Part shown: piece after piece, positions 55,809-64,000 of the stretch
How positions within the stretch are numbered: the first letter of the stretch is position 1
Layout of the letters: each line of letters begins with the position of its first letter
Origin: Spirochaetaceae bacterium
Lineage (GTDB): Bacteria > Spirochaetota > Spirochaetia > SZUA-6 > DRHE01
Direction: 5' to 3'
Assembly (NCBI GenBank): GCA_020353535.1
Contig: CP070696.1
Location: 4,328,549-4,392,548, forward strand
Length of the DNA stretch: 64,000 nucleotides
Notes under the pieces: model-generated
Database searches by the model: none
What the model was told of the DNA's origin: nothing
What the model saw: the letters and a program-made list of their open reading frames with translations, nothing else
Program-made: the position numbers and the translations under genes

Positions 55809-57312
55809 CGTTGCTCCGAGTTTGTTCTTTCAACAGGATGTCGGCAAGGATCTGTTTTTTTTCGGCTTTTATTGCTTCGTACTGTTGGACGATTCTTCCT
55901 TCGACCAGCGTAAATATCCGATCAGAGAGAACGAGAAGCTCATCGATATCGCTTGTAAAAAATACCAGCGCAGTCCCTTGGCCGGCCAGTTCCCTGAATA
56001 TTGTGTACAGATCAGCCCGCGCTCCTACATCGATCCCCTCGGTCGGCTCGATAAGAAACAGCAGTTCCAGCCCGGTTTCCAACCATTTGGAAATAAGGAC
56101 TTTTTGCTGATTGCCGCCGCTCAGGTATTCAATGATTTGGGTAGGACCTGAAGTTCGTATCATCAGCCTCTTGATATTTCGTATCGAAGCTCTTCTTTGC
56201 CAGAGTGCGTTGACGATGAAGCGGCCGAACTTGTTAATCGCCGACAGAATGATGTTTTCAGATACGCTCCTGCAGGTGACCAGGCCCTGATTCTTTCTAT
56301 CATTCGGTACCAATCCGATCCCTTTCTTGATCGATTGGATCGGATAGCCCGAGCTGAAGATTTGTCCTTTATAGAGAATTTCACCGCCAGTTGTCGGGGT
56401 GAGCCCGAAAATAATCTTGGCAATTTCATCTTTATGCGATCCTTCGAGTCCGGCAAAGCCAATAATCTCACCATTCCGTACATCGAAGGAAATATCCCGC
56501 AGGTTGTCACTGGAAACATTCCTGAACTCGAGCAGGTTGCCATCTTGCCTTGAGGATAGCTGCGGGGAGGTGGTTCGTTCGTACACCTTTATGTCGCCGG
56601 TCATAGCGTTTATCAGTTCGTTATGGTCAATTTCAGCGACCGGTACCGTACAGACCCGACGACCGTTCCGCAACACCGTTACTCTCTCACCGATATTGAA
56701 TATTTCGTCCAGATGGTGGGAGATATAGACGATTCCCTTACCTTCGTTCTTCAATTTTCTCAGAATGTCATACAGAACTTCCCGCTCCGTGTTGTCCAGC
56801 GGTGCTGAGGCTTCATCGATCAGCAAAATCTGAGTATCCGTCGCCAGGGCTTTGCAAATGGCTATGATCCCCTGTTCGGAAAGGCGCAAAGCTCTCACAG
56901 GAACTTCGAGATCGATGTCCATCTTGAAACTGGAAATCAGCTCTTCTGTGCGCTTTTTCATTTCGCAGAAGTCGAGACGGTTCCTCTTTCCACTTGCGAT
57001 GATCTCATTGCCGATGAAGACGTTTTCTACTGCGTTCAGTGTCGGCACCAGATCACGGTGTTGCTGCACTGCAAACAACCCCAACTCCCGGGCCATACGG
57101 GTATTCGTGATTTGCACAGGTTGGCCTTGAACAAAAATGTCTCCCGTATAGTGGGTATAGATTCCCGTAAGAATCTTCACGAGCGTACTTTTTCCGGCAC
57201 CGTTTTCCCCACACAGGCAGTGGATCTCACCAGCCTTTAGTTCGAAATCAACATCAAAGAGAACCTGAACACCGAAAAAACTGATATCAATATCCCTGGT
57301 CTGAACAAGCAT
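55792..57312 (-). CDS. Ribose-type ABC transporter ATPase with two nucleotide-binding domains
   Basis: The 506-residue RbsA/MglA-type ATPase has a first domain with Walker A GENGAGKST (36-44) and Walker B ILLIDEAS, and a diverged signature LSEQGIIAI. The second domain has a degenerate P-loop, GLEGSHKDEI, in place of GxxGxGKS but an intact signature YLSGGNQQKVLISKWL. Such asymmetry between the two halves is normal for the family. It is the first membrane-system gene after the binding protein. Confidence 0.93.
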   Translation of the reverse strand: MLVQTRDIDISFFGVQVLFDVDFELKAGEIHCLCGENGAGKSTLVKILTGIYTHYTGDIFVQGQPVQITNTRMARELGLFAVQQHRDLVPTLNAVENVFIGNEIIASGKRNRLDFCEMKKRTEELISSFKMDIDLEVPVRALRLSEQGIIAICKALATDTQILLIDEASAPLDNTEREVLYDILRKLKNEGKGIVYISHHLDEIFNIGERVTVLRNGRRVCTVPVAEIDHNELINAMTGDIKVYERTTSPQLSSRQDGNLLEFRNVSSDNLRDISFDVRNGEIIGFAGLEGSHKDEIAKIIFGLTPTTGGEILYKGQIFSSGYPIQSIKKGIGLVPNDRKNQGLVTCRSVSENIILSAINKFGRFIVNALWQRRASIRNIKRLMIRTSGPTQIIEYLSGGNQQKVLISKWLETGLELLFLIEPTEGIDVGARADLYTIFRELAGQGTALVFFTSDIDELLVLSDRIFTLVEGRIVQQYEAIKAEKKQILADILLKEQTRSNDADRK

Positions 57313-57356
57313 TCTCCCGTCCCATTCCGTTTTTTCTGGTTGTGATGCGATTTTGA

Positions 57357-57397
57357 AGGCTGCGAAGCCTGATTGAAAACAACCAGACTCGCAGCCT
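57357..57397 (-). promoter_or_regulatory. Hairpin between the binding-protein and ATPase genes
   Basis: AGGCTGCGA (57357-57365) pairs perfectly with TCGCAGCCT (57389-57397) across 23 bases. On the transcribed minus strand no T-run follows, so it is more likely an RNA-stabilising or processing stem than a terminator. It would let the binding protein be made in excess. Confidence 0.5.
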
Positions 57398-57425
57398 CTT
57401 CGTTTACGTTTACTGTTACTTTACA

Positions 57426-58712
57426 CTACTTCAGGTAGTCGGGCCACTCAGTGTAGGGTTTGATCTCTTCGAGATAGGATGCGGGCTGCTCCCAGTACGG
57501 CTTCGGATAGAACTTGGAGAGCATATCCGCGCTGACCGCGAAGATGTCGAATCCCCCCGTGCTGGCCGGAGCAAACAGCATGTCTGCTTTCTTCCCTGCA
57601 TCGATGGTTTCCTTCAATTTTGCTGTGTGTGCAGATGTGTCTAAAAAGAATGTCCTTTGCGGAAGTGGCACAATAGCGGGAACATCGTTTCCATTGAGGT
57701 ATTGGATCGCGTACTCGAAGGCGATCATCCCGAAGTATGGAGGTTCTTCGCTTGCCTGTGCAATTTCCCCTTTCTCGATCTCTTCGAGCACTTCGATCGT
57801 CGTATCAACACTAAAGATCCAGCCCAGCAGCTCATCGCGGCCTGCAGATTTTATGGCTTCGAGCGCTGCCATGGCCGCATCTTCACTCGCGCACAGGATC
57901 GCGTCCAGCGTTCCCTTTTTATTCACCGTCAGGATATCCTGGGCTGCCTTGAAACTCTTTTCCCGGTCATACTCACCTGGCCGAACCGTAACGATCTTGA
58001 TGTCGGGATATTCTCGTAAGACTCTCCTGATCCCCTGGGATAGCGTAATCGCCGGACTCGAGCCGAGTATTCCGGGTATTTCCGCTACTAAACCTTTGGG
58101 TGATCCGTACTTCTTGGTGAGCGCCTCCACAAGAGCTGCTCCATTGGCAATACCACTTCGATAGCCGTCGATTTGGATTGCCGTAATGTACTTTCCTGTC
58201 CCTGGCGGAATATCCAATCCACGGTCGATTGTCATCAGGGGTACGCCGGCTTTCTCACAAAGTTCGACAACTACGTTCAACGGACCGGCCTCGTTCGGCG
58301 ACAGAATCAGGATATCCGGCTTCTGGGCCAGAAGGCTCTGCACGTCTTGAAGCTGTTTGGTTGTGTTGTTTCCTGCATTGGCTACTATGAAGTCGATACC
58401 AAAGCGCTTCTTGTACTCCTGAGAATAGGCATCCATATCTTCCCAGAAGGTTCTCCGCCAGACATTCCCCATGTCCCCATTCGAAAAGGCGATCTTGTAC
58501 TTTTTCAGCGGGACAGCACCGACTTGATCGACACCGGGTAGCAACGCCTTGGGGAAGTCTCTTGGGGTGATCGGTTCGGCTTTGGGCGCATCTGCCCGAG
58601 AAGCAACGGTCCGCGGCCCTCCTGCAGCCCCGGTGGCTTCCTTCCCAGGGCTAGCAAAGAGTACGGCTGCCGCGGTTATAAATAGCAGTATTAGCAGTAG
58701 CTTTTTTTTCAT
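57426..58712 (-). CDS. Sugar-type ABC transporter substrate-binding protein
   Basis: The 428-residue protein has a signal peptide, MKKKLLLILLFITAAAVLFA, with cleavage near residue 20 and no lipobox cysteine. The mature part is a periplasmic type I binding fold: YKIAFSNGDMGNVWRRTFWEDM, ILSPNEAGPLNVVVELCEKAGVPLMTIDRG, and ILCASEDAAMAALEAIKSAGR. GGAGGAG supports the start. It heads the ABC unit, 103 bases downstream of a matching operator, and its sugar or sugar-like ligand is unknown. Confidence 0.92.
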   Translation of the reverse strand: MKKKLLLILLFITAAAVLFASPGKEATGAAGGPRTVASRADAPKAEPITPRDFPKALLPGVDQVGAVPLKKYKIAFSNGDMGNVWRRTFWEDMDAYSQEYKKRFGIDFIVANAGNNTTKQLQDVQSLLAQKPDILILSPNEAGPLNVVVELCEKAGVPLMTIDRGLDIPPGTGKYITAIQIDGYRSGIANGAALVEALTKKYGSPKGLVAEIPGILGSSPAITLSQGIRRVLREYPDIKIVTVRPGEYDREKSFKAAQDILTVNKKGTLDAILCASEDAAMAALEAIKSAGRDELLGWIFSVDTTIEVLEEIEKGEIAQASEEPPYFGMIAFEYAIQYLNGNDVPAIVPLPQRTFFLDTSAHTAKLKETIDAGKKADMLFAPASTGGFDIFAVSADMLSKFYPKPYWEQPASYLEEIKPYTEWPDYLK

Positions 58713-58814
58713 TTTTCTCCTCCACGTTTTTAGAAATCAGCAGCACAACCACCACTCCAGTTCATGGAAATTTCAATTTTTTCATGACACATTCCTCCTC
58801 ATTTACAGATTAAT

Positions 58815-58835
58815 TTACCGGTATACATCCGGTAA
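58815..58835 (-). promoter_or_regulatory. Operator-like inverted repeat upstream of the binding-protein gene
   Basis: TTACCGG and CCGGTAA are separated by seven bases (TATACAT). The same architecture and half-sites recur at 62475-62495 beside the GntR-LacI regulator gene. It lies 103 bases before the start of the binding-protein gene in the 237-base gap (58713-58949). Confidence 0.7.
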
Positions 58836-58949
58836 TATTTATCCACATATTCCTGCATTTGTCAAATATTTTTTCATTGATCGAATCGCATTCGGCGGAA
58901 AAAAGGGAGCGCGCCTACGAATCTCGCAGCCTGTCCCCTTACAACTGAC

Positions 58950-60182
58950 CTATTCCTCCATCTTTTTGATGAGCTTCCGGATCATCCCCGCCATCTCTTC
59001 CGCTGCAGGGATCGACAGAAAGATCAAATTCACGGTAATAAGGCGCTGCATCAGGTCCTCTAGTACCGGTGTCAGTCCCCAGGTGTATCGATAGTTGCTC
59101 TTAGCCGTATAGAAGGGACAGCGGACGGGACAGTCCGGATGGGTGCGGTAGGCTGTGGACTCCCGGAAAAACGGAAACTCGTACGCCGGGAAGACATTGA
59201 AACCGAAGCGCAATCCTACACCCATCTCCAGCTCTATACGCTTGAACTTCTCGTAGGAAAGCCCATGTTTGTCCCCCTCCCAAGCACAACTCCACCAATA
59301 TCCGCTCATATGAGCTTGCTTGGGCACATGACGAGCTTTGAGCCATTCACATCCTGCGATTGCATCGTTCAGGATTGCTAGGGTTTTATTGTAGGTTTCG
59401 ATGATGCCGTCTACCTTTTCAAGCTGAGCCAATCCCACCGCGGCAGTCACTTCATTCATCCGGTAGTTGACGTACATGAACTTCGGCGATTCTCCGGAGA
59501 ACCACCAGGCACCCCTCATCTGATCGAAAAGCTCCGCGTTGTTTGTAATCGTCATGCCGCCGTCTCCGGTGGACAGATGCTTGAACTCCTGAAAGCTGAA
59601 TACGCCCAGGTCGCCGAAGGTCCCGACGTGCCTACCGTTCCAGGTGGAGTTGATCGCGTGCGCACAGTCCTCGATCAGGAATATGCCCTTGTCCCGGCAA
59701 ATGTCGGCGATGGTGTCGATCTCCGCACTCTGCCCCCACATGTGGGTGAGTATCACCGCTTTGGTGAGTGGGGTGATATTCGCTAAGAGGGAATCGGGAT
59801 CCATGTTGTAGGTATCCCGCCTCACGTCGGCAAAACGAGGTACTGCATTGAAATAAATAGCCGCCAATCCGCCGAAATGAACGATAGGATCGCAGACAAC
59901 CTCGTATCCGGGCCCGGCTCCGGACACACTTACAGCCTCTACCAATCCAGCCATGGCGCTGTTTTTGGCCATGGCTTTTTTCGCCCCAACCTTTTTGGCA
60001 AAGGCTTCCTCGAAACGTCGGGTCATGCTCTGTTCACTTATGTAGTTGCTCAGGGTATCCCCCTGCATGACTTCCGCGAGATACTTCAACTCAAGTTCCC
60101 CGAGTTTTCGCAGTTCCCTGGCTCCGAATTTCGTATCGATCAGGTGATGGGCACGTGTTCCAAGCTCTTCCTGCTTCTTCAT
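58950..60182 (-). CDS. DegT/DnrJ/EryC1/StrS-family PLP aminotransferase
   Basis: The 410-residue protein shows AKNSAMAGLVEAVSVSGAGPGYEVVCDP, ILTHMWGQSAEID, IEDCAHAINSTWNGRHVG and the PLP lysine in SFQEFKHLSTGDGG. These enzymes aminate keto sugars or cyclitols or act in reverse on amino sugars. The ATG at 60182 has AGGAG ten bases upstream. A longer open frame runs upstream into the next gene and is rejected. It follows a Gfo/Idh oxidoreductase gene, the usual partner in sugar or cyclitol amination. Confidence 0.92.
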   Translation of the reverse strand: MKKQEELGTRAHHLIDTKFGARELRKLGELELKYLAEVMQGDTLSNYISEQSMTRRFEEAFAKKVGAKKAMAKNSAMAGLVEAVSVSGAGPGYEVVCDPIVHFGGLAAIYFNAVPRFADVRRDTYNMDPDSLLANITPLTKAVILTHMWGQSAEIDTIADICRDKGIFLIEDCAHAINSTWNGRHVGTFGDLGVFSFQEFKHLSTGDGGMTITNNAELFDQMRGAWWFSGESPKFMYVNYRMNEVTAAVGLAQLEKVDGIIETYNKTLAILNDAIAGCEWLKARHVPKQAHMSGYWWSCAWEGDKHGLSYEKFKRIELEMGVGLRFGFNVFPAYEFPFFRESTAYRTHPDCPVRCPFYTAKSNYRYTWGLTPVLEDLMQRLITVNLIFLSIPAAEEMAGMIRKLIKKMEE

Positions 60183-60228
60183 TCTCTGCTTTCTCCTAAA
60201 CCACTGACTGGGCTTGCTGTATCCACGC

Positions 60229-61281
60229 TCAGAGCACTTCAGGTTTAATCGATCGTTTCTCTGCCGCGGACTGCAGCGCCGCAAAACAGACCGCTGCAGT
60301 ATTGAATCCACTCTGCGCACCGTTGAAAGGTTCTCGATCAAGCCGTATGTCGTCGATGAAAGTATCCATGTTTTGTTTCCAGGTTTCCGAGACCCCACCT
60401 TGTACGTTGTCGGCGATCCAGCTTTGGGGCAGACGGATGTAATCCTCCTCGTGGCCGAAATCGGCGAAGCGAGGGATCGTGTCCAACCAGACCCGGTTGT
60501 TGTCCACCGTCCCCTTAGTTCCGAAGACTCGTAACGTGAAGGTGAAGGGGAGAATAGGTCCCAAAAACAAGCCGACCCGACCAAGAGCGCCGGATTTGAA
60601 TCGTAGGTTAATAACGGCCAAATCCTCGGTTTCCATCTGTATCTTTCGGGGCATCACCACGTCCTTGTAGCAGCTGACCTCGGCGACCTCACCGCAAAAA
60701 AAGCGTATCAGATCGATGTTGTGTCCCGTGCCGGCATGTATTATGCTTCCAGCGATATCGTTCTTTCCCAGCCAGGACCAGATGTCCAGATCACCGGGAA
60801 CGTGGTGGAAATAGTCGGACTCGATGAACACCAGCTCACCCAGCTTGCCCTCTGCAATCAACGATTTGGCGTACTGGACCAGAGGATTCAGCCTTCGGTG
60901 ATAGCCCATGGCGAATTTCACCTTCTTCTTTTCCACAGCCTTCACAATTCGACGACAGCCCTCCAGGGTTATGGCCATTGGTTTTTCCAGATATACGTGC
61001 TTGCCGGCCTCTGCCGCAGCCACTGCATGTTCTTCATGCGAGGCGTTGGGGGAGGCAATCACAATTGCTTCAATCCCACGTTGTTCGAGCATTTTTTCAA
61101 GATTGTCAAACACAATTGCGTTGCTATTGTTCTGATCGAGATAGGCTTTCGCCCTCTTCGAATCGAGATCGCAGACAGCCGCCAGTTCCGCGTAGGTATT
61201 GGATATCACGTTCAGCCCATGATGTTGTCCGATCCAGCCGGCTCCGAGCAATCCGACTCGCACTTTCTTCTTTTCGGCCAT
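60229..61281 (-). CDS. Gfo/Idh/MocA family oxidoreductase (dehydrogenase partner of the DegT enzyme)
   Basis: The 350-residue protein has the loop VGLLGAGWIGQHHG, ASPNASHEEHAVAAAEAGKHVYLEKPMAIT and IHAGTGHNIDLIRFFCGEV. Members oxidise sugars or inositols with NAD. AAGGAG precedes its ATG. Together with the DegT gene (46-base gap) it forms a typical dehydrogenase-aminotransferase pair. Confidence 0.93.
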   Translation of the reverse strand: MAEKKKVRVGLLGAGWIGQHHGLNVISNTYAELAAVCDLDSKRAKAYLDQNNSNAIVFDNLEKMLEQRGIEAIVIASPNASHEEHAVAAAEAGKHVYLEKPMAITLEGCRRIVKAVEKKKVKFAMGYHRRLNPLVQYAKSLIAEGKLGELVFIESDYFHHVPGDLDIWSWLGKNDIAGSIIHAGTGHNIDLIRFFCGEVAEVSCYKDVVMPRKIQMETEDLAVINLRFKSGALGRVGLFLGPILPFTFTLRVFGTKGTVDNNRVWLDTIPRFADFGHEEDYIRLPQSWIADNVQGGVSETWKQNMDTFIDDIRLDREPFNGAQSGFNTAAVCFAALQSAAEKRSIKPEVL

Positions 61282-61321
61282 TGCTGTTCTCCTTGGGTAT
61301 CACTCTGTTTCGTATCCAGGT

Positions 61322-62323
61322 TCACCGCGGAACCTGGGTTGATTCCCGTACGATAAGCTTCGTGTCAACCACCTCGGTGACGGTCGAGCGGGCATCTCCT
61401 CTCAGCAGGATCTCCAGTATCTTACGCGCCGTTTCTTCCCTGGAAAATCGGACAGTGGTCAACGGAGCCTGGAGAAGATTGCTCACATACAGGTCATCAT
61501 ATCCGGTAATAGAAAGCTGCCCGGGTATCTCCAGACCGAGTGTTCTTGCGGCGTGGATGACGGCAATCGCCACCCAGTCGTTGTAGCAGATCAGTGCGGT
61601 AGGTGGTTTGGAGGAGCTCAAAATCTTACTTACAGTCAGTTCACTTGTGGAATGATCCAGGGGATCCACGAAGAACCTCAAGCGCTCCGGGATGTTTTTC
61701 CTTTCCTGGGCAGCTGTACCGAGCAGGTGGACAAGCTGGACATCTCGTTTCTCGGGGAACGGACTGGCATAGGCGATCCTGGTATGACCCAATTCTCTTA
61801 AATGATAGTAAAGCGAGCGCATCCCTGCCTTGATATCCGAAACCACCATATTTACCTTGCCCCCCACGTTACCTATGTAGACGGTGGGTACGCGGTCCGG
61901 TTTGCTCTTTGAAAATAGAGCATGGTGTTTCACCACGTGAGTAACACCCGTTTTGTACAGCCGGCTGTCATCCGTCCCCTGCACAGCAATCAAGGCGCCG
62001 TGAACCTCGTGCAGCAGGATGTCAAGCTCCCGAATGAGCTCCAGATGGAAAGGATCCTGCAGGTCTTCAACCAAATATCCGACCAGCAATCTCTCTGTGA
62101 CCGGTTTCTTGATGATCGATCCTATGGAAGGATTGCATTCGACAAAACCCTCCTTCTCGAGCACATCGATGGCCCGTTTCACCGATGGCCTGCTGACGGA
62201 GAGAGCCTCGGCCAGAACCCTCTGTCCGGGCAACAGTTCCCCAACGCGATACTGGCCGCTGCGGATCTGGTTTTTAATGAATTCGACGACCTTGTGGTAT
62301 TTCGGCGTCGACGTGGTTTCCAT
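61322..62323 (-). CDS. GntR-LacI chimeric regulator (AraR-like)
   Basis: The 333-residue protein fuses an N-terminal GntR winged helix (GELLPGQRVLAEALSVSRPSVKRAIDVLEKEGFVE) to a LacI-type ligand domain that runs from about 78 and contains LGHTRIAYA and PTALICYNDWVAIAVIHAARTLGLEIPGQLSITGYDD. This is the AraR architecture. It should repress by binding the TTACCGG-N7-CCGGTAA sites, one of which lies 140 bases upstream of its own gene, and be released by a sugar ligand. Confidence 0.92.
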   Translation of the reverse strand: METTSTPKYHKVVEFIKNQIRSGQYRVGELLPGQRVLAEALSVSRPSVKRAIDVLEKEGFVECNPSIGSIIKKPVTERLLVGYLVEDLQDPFHLELIRELDILLHEVHGALIAVQGTDDSRLYKTGVTHVVKHHALFSKSKPDRVPTVYIGNVGGKVNMVVSDIKAGMRSLYYHLRELGHTRIAYASPFPEKRDVQLVHLLGTAAQERKNIPERLRFFVDPLDHSTSELTVSKILSSSKPPTALICYNDWVAIAVIHAARTLGLEIPGQLSITGYDDLYVSNLLQAPLTTVRFSREETARKILEILLRGDARSTVTEVVDTKLIVRESTQVPR

Positions 62324-62462
62324 CCATTCCCTCGACTATGTGGCAATTAGTGAATACAAATGGTGAGTGTGCTCAACCCAATTGTTTCGCTACTATAGGC
62401 AAAATCCTGGAGCTGCTCAATCCTCCTTCTCGGAATCGCCCGCAATCGCATCCATCCGTTGT

Positions 62463-62507
62463 TATGCTTTAATATTACCGGTTATTATCCGGTAATATTA
62501 AAGCATA
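62463..62507. promoter_or_regulatory. Large perfect inverted repeat, operator of the GntR-LacI regulon
   Basis: Nineteen-base arms (62463-62481 and 62489-62507) with a seven-base spacer TTATTAT end in ACCGG and CCGGT at the centre. The inner half-sites TTACCGG-N7-CCGGTAA match the site at 58815-58835. It lies in the 342-base divergent gap between the regulator and the AraC gene, so it could control both. Nothing else was recognised in that gap. Confidence 0.8.
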
Positions 62508-62665
62508 TTATATTTCCACAGTCAAGGAGAATATGATTTTTTATTAGCGGTCGCGATGAGAAAGGCCTGCAACTAGCAAAGGGCAGGAATCGGATAGACG
62601 CATTTCAATGGGTGACTCCACTGTCCTATTGACCGGACCGAGGAAAGTTACATATCCTCAGGGTG

Positions 62666-63574
62666 ATGCAGGAACTAAAATCTCCGCAACGAACCAAAAA
62701 GCGAGAGAGCGACCTGAATCAACGGCTTTTCCCCTTTGAAATCGTTCATATCAACGAACCGGCCAACAATATGGCTTTCTTTCACTGGCACGAGTACATG
62801 GAGCTCTCATATGTCAAGGAAGGTCGGGGTTTGTACGAAATCGAGGACAAAAAGTTCGAAGTCGAGCGCGGAGATATTGTTGTCATCAACAACATCGAGC
62901 GCCATCGGGTGACCTACAATCCGAAGCAGCCCTTGTATGAAACGGTATTGCACTTCGCTCCCTCTCTCATCTGGTCCAAGGAGAACAGCTATTTCGACCA
63001 TACCTATTTGGAGTTGTTCCTATACAGCGGCGCCGGATTCAACAACAGGCTAAAACTAGAGCCGGAGATCCAACCCAAAATCTCCGTCATTATCGATGAG
63101 ATCGTTGAGGAGTACCTTGCCAGGCGACAGTACTACGAGTTGATGATCAAATCCAAACTGTTGACCCTGATCACCCATCTGATTCGCTCCTGCGGCATCA
63201 AATCCTCCAGTCAGGATGAATACCTATATAGGAAGAAGAACATCGAGCGTCTGGAGGAAATCCTGAAATATATAAACGCGAACTTCTTCGAAGATGTTGC
63301 GCTCGGTTCAATAGCTCAGAGATTTTTCATGAGCCCGGCATATTTTTCAGATTTCTTCAAAAAAAACATCGGCATCAACTTTTCGGACTACCTGACCCGT
63401 TCCCGCATCACCGAATCCATTCGGCTGTTGAACGAAAACAGGCTGAACACGACCGAAATTGCCTTCACCGTAGGATTCAAAAATTTGCCCAGCTTCTATG
63501 CTGCTTTCAAACGGATTGCCGGGAAAAATCCGGGACAGTACCGAAAGAGCCTGAGATCGAAACAAACCAAATAA
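62666..63574 (+). CDS. AraC family transcriptional regulator
   Basis: The 302-residue protein has an N-terminal cupin-like ligand region with FFHWHEYMELSYVKEGRGLYEI and IERHRVTY, and a C-terminal double helix-turn-helix: LEEILKYINANFFEDVALGSIAQRFFMSPAYFSDFFKKNIG, followed by IAFTVGFKNLPSFYAAFKRIAGKNPGQYRK. Such proteins activate sugar catabolic genes. The ATG at 62666 is one codon after an alternative GTG. It diverges from the GntR-LacI gene and leads toward the epimerase-like gene. Confidence 0.93.
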   Translation: MQELKSPQRTKKRESDLNQRLFPFEIVHINEPANNMAFFHWHEYMELSYVKEGRGLYEIEDKKFEVERGDIVVINNIERHRVTYNPKQPLYETVLHFAPSLIWSKENSYFDHTYLELFLYSGAGFNNRLKLEPEIQPKISVIIDEIVEEYLARRQYYELMIKSKLLTLITHLIRSCGIKSSSQDEYLYRKKNIERLEEILKYINANFFEDVALGSIAQRFFMSPAYFSDFFKKNIGINFSDYLTRSRITESIRLLNENRLNTTEIAFTVGFKNLPSFYAAFKRIAGKNPGQYRKSLRSKQTK

Positions 63575-63658
63575 ATATCTAAAAAGAATTGATGCAGATC
63601 AAACTGCCAAGCGTTATGATTGAGGCTGTATCAACCACATATTTCCAGGGAGTGCCTA

Positions 63659-64000
63659 ATGAAGAAATTACTGGTGGTTGGCGGCCTGGGTTTCGTAGGG
63701 GGAGTGATTTCCACACTGGCGCGTCGCAACTGGCAGGTCCACATATTTGACACAGAAAGCCGCTACGACATTGAGGGCGCAAGCACAAGAAATGTCGACA
63801 TCACCGATCGGCAGGCTGTGTTGAAAGCGATGGAGCAGATCAAGATCGACGCCGCGATCAACGTGGCGGCCGTATCCAACATCGATTTCGCTGAAAAGAA
63901 TCAGGAGCTGACCCGGAACATCAACGTGGTGGGAGCGACGAACATCGCAGAAGGCTGTCGACACTCCGGAGCCAAGTACATCTATTTTTCAAGCGATGCG
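63659..64000 (+). CDS. NAD-dependent epimerase/reductase family protein (5' part)
   Basis: The gene runs off the right edge, with 114 codons visible. KKLLVVGGLGFVGGVISTLA is an extended short-chain dehydrogenase loop. NVDITDRQAVLKAMEQIKIDAAINVAAVSNIDFAEKN and NINVVGATNIAEGCRHSGAKYIYFSSD follow the order of RmlD/epimerase-like proteins. AGGGAG lies before the ATG. It is probably a sugar nucleotide or deoxysugar reductase and may be under the adjacent AraC regulator. Confidence 0.85.
   Translation, partial: MKKLLVVGGLGFVGGVISTLARRNWQVHIFDTESRYDIEGASTRNVDITDRQAVLKAMEQIKIDAAINVAAVSNIDFAEKNQELTRNINVVGATNIAEGCRHSGAKYIYFSSDA

Noticed and set aside
1-64000. CRISPR arrays, insertion sequences, tRNA or rRNA genes
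   Set aside because: No repeat-spacer array, transposase reading frame, terminal repeats or RNA gene signature was recognised when reading both strands.

Overview
The window is a chromosomal segment of moderately high GC with dense, mostly operonic genes. No rRNA, tRNA, CRISPR array, phage or transposon was recognised. The organism cannot be fixed from sequence alone. The solute-binding protein N-terminus near 58.7 kb, with 'FASPGKEATG' after the hydrophobic core, the many ABC and tripartite transporters and the ROK, AraC and GntR-LacI regulators suggest a spirochaete-like heterotroph. That is an inference with modest confidence.

Layout. (1) 0-3.5 kb: tail of a methyltransferase, adenosylhomocysteinase (ahcY), a ketopantoate-reductase-family gene and a TetR regulator. 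(2) 3.6-9.6 kb: a minus-strand pair coding for a cysteate-synthase-like enzyme and an alpha-oxoamine synthase. It diverges from a cysH-type APS/PAPS reductase across a 35-bp palindrome. Then come a two-domain VOC protein and a Kbl-type alpha-oxoamine synthase. Together these read as sulfite -> cysteate -> acylated cysteate, the entry to capnine-type sulfonolipids, and this is the most exciting candidate here. (3) 9.6-16.6 kb: a complete trp operon (E-GD-C-F-B-A) with coupled genes. Its leader encodes a short Trp-rich peptide and is followed by two tandem intrinsic terminators. (4) 16.6-24 kb: glycosyltransferase-like protein, a type II toxin-antitoxin pair, Fe-S aldo/keto reductase, rRNA methyltransferase, DUF72, a lone ABC ATPase and a nucleoside hydrolase.

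(5) 24-34.5 kb: a catabolic island with a tripartite tricarboxylate transporter (TctCBA), tautomerase, propeller-like protein, cytoplasmic sulfatase, PHP/DUF3604-type protein, ROK regulator and Ldh2-family dehydrogenase. It plausibly takes up and desulfates an organic acid sulfate ester. (6) 34.7-46.4 kb: Gfo/Idh oxidoreductase, PatB-type C-S lyase, a persulfide-dioxygenase-like/rhodanese fusion with an MFS transporter, phosphoesterase, isochorismatase-fold hydrolase, a broken DUF3604 gene, two UbiA-family prenyltransferases and an SBF-like transporter.

(7) 46.5-62.3 kb: a long minus-strand block with a GntR-LacI regulator, Gfo/Idh oxidoreductase, DegT-type aminotransferase, a complete ribose-type ABC importer, a DUF4380-like protein, a GNAT protein, an MttB-family methyltransferase without pyrrolysine and a five-gene flavin/Fe-S dehydrogenase. 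Two matching operators, TTACCGG-N7-CCGGTAA, lie upstream of the regulator and of the ABC binding-protein gene. The block looks like an import and oxidation pathway for a methylated amino compound. (8) 62.7-64 kb: an AraC regulator and the start of an NAD-dependent epimerase/reductase.

Several promoters sit so close to their start codons that the messages would be leaderless or nearly so.
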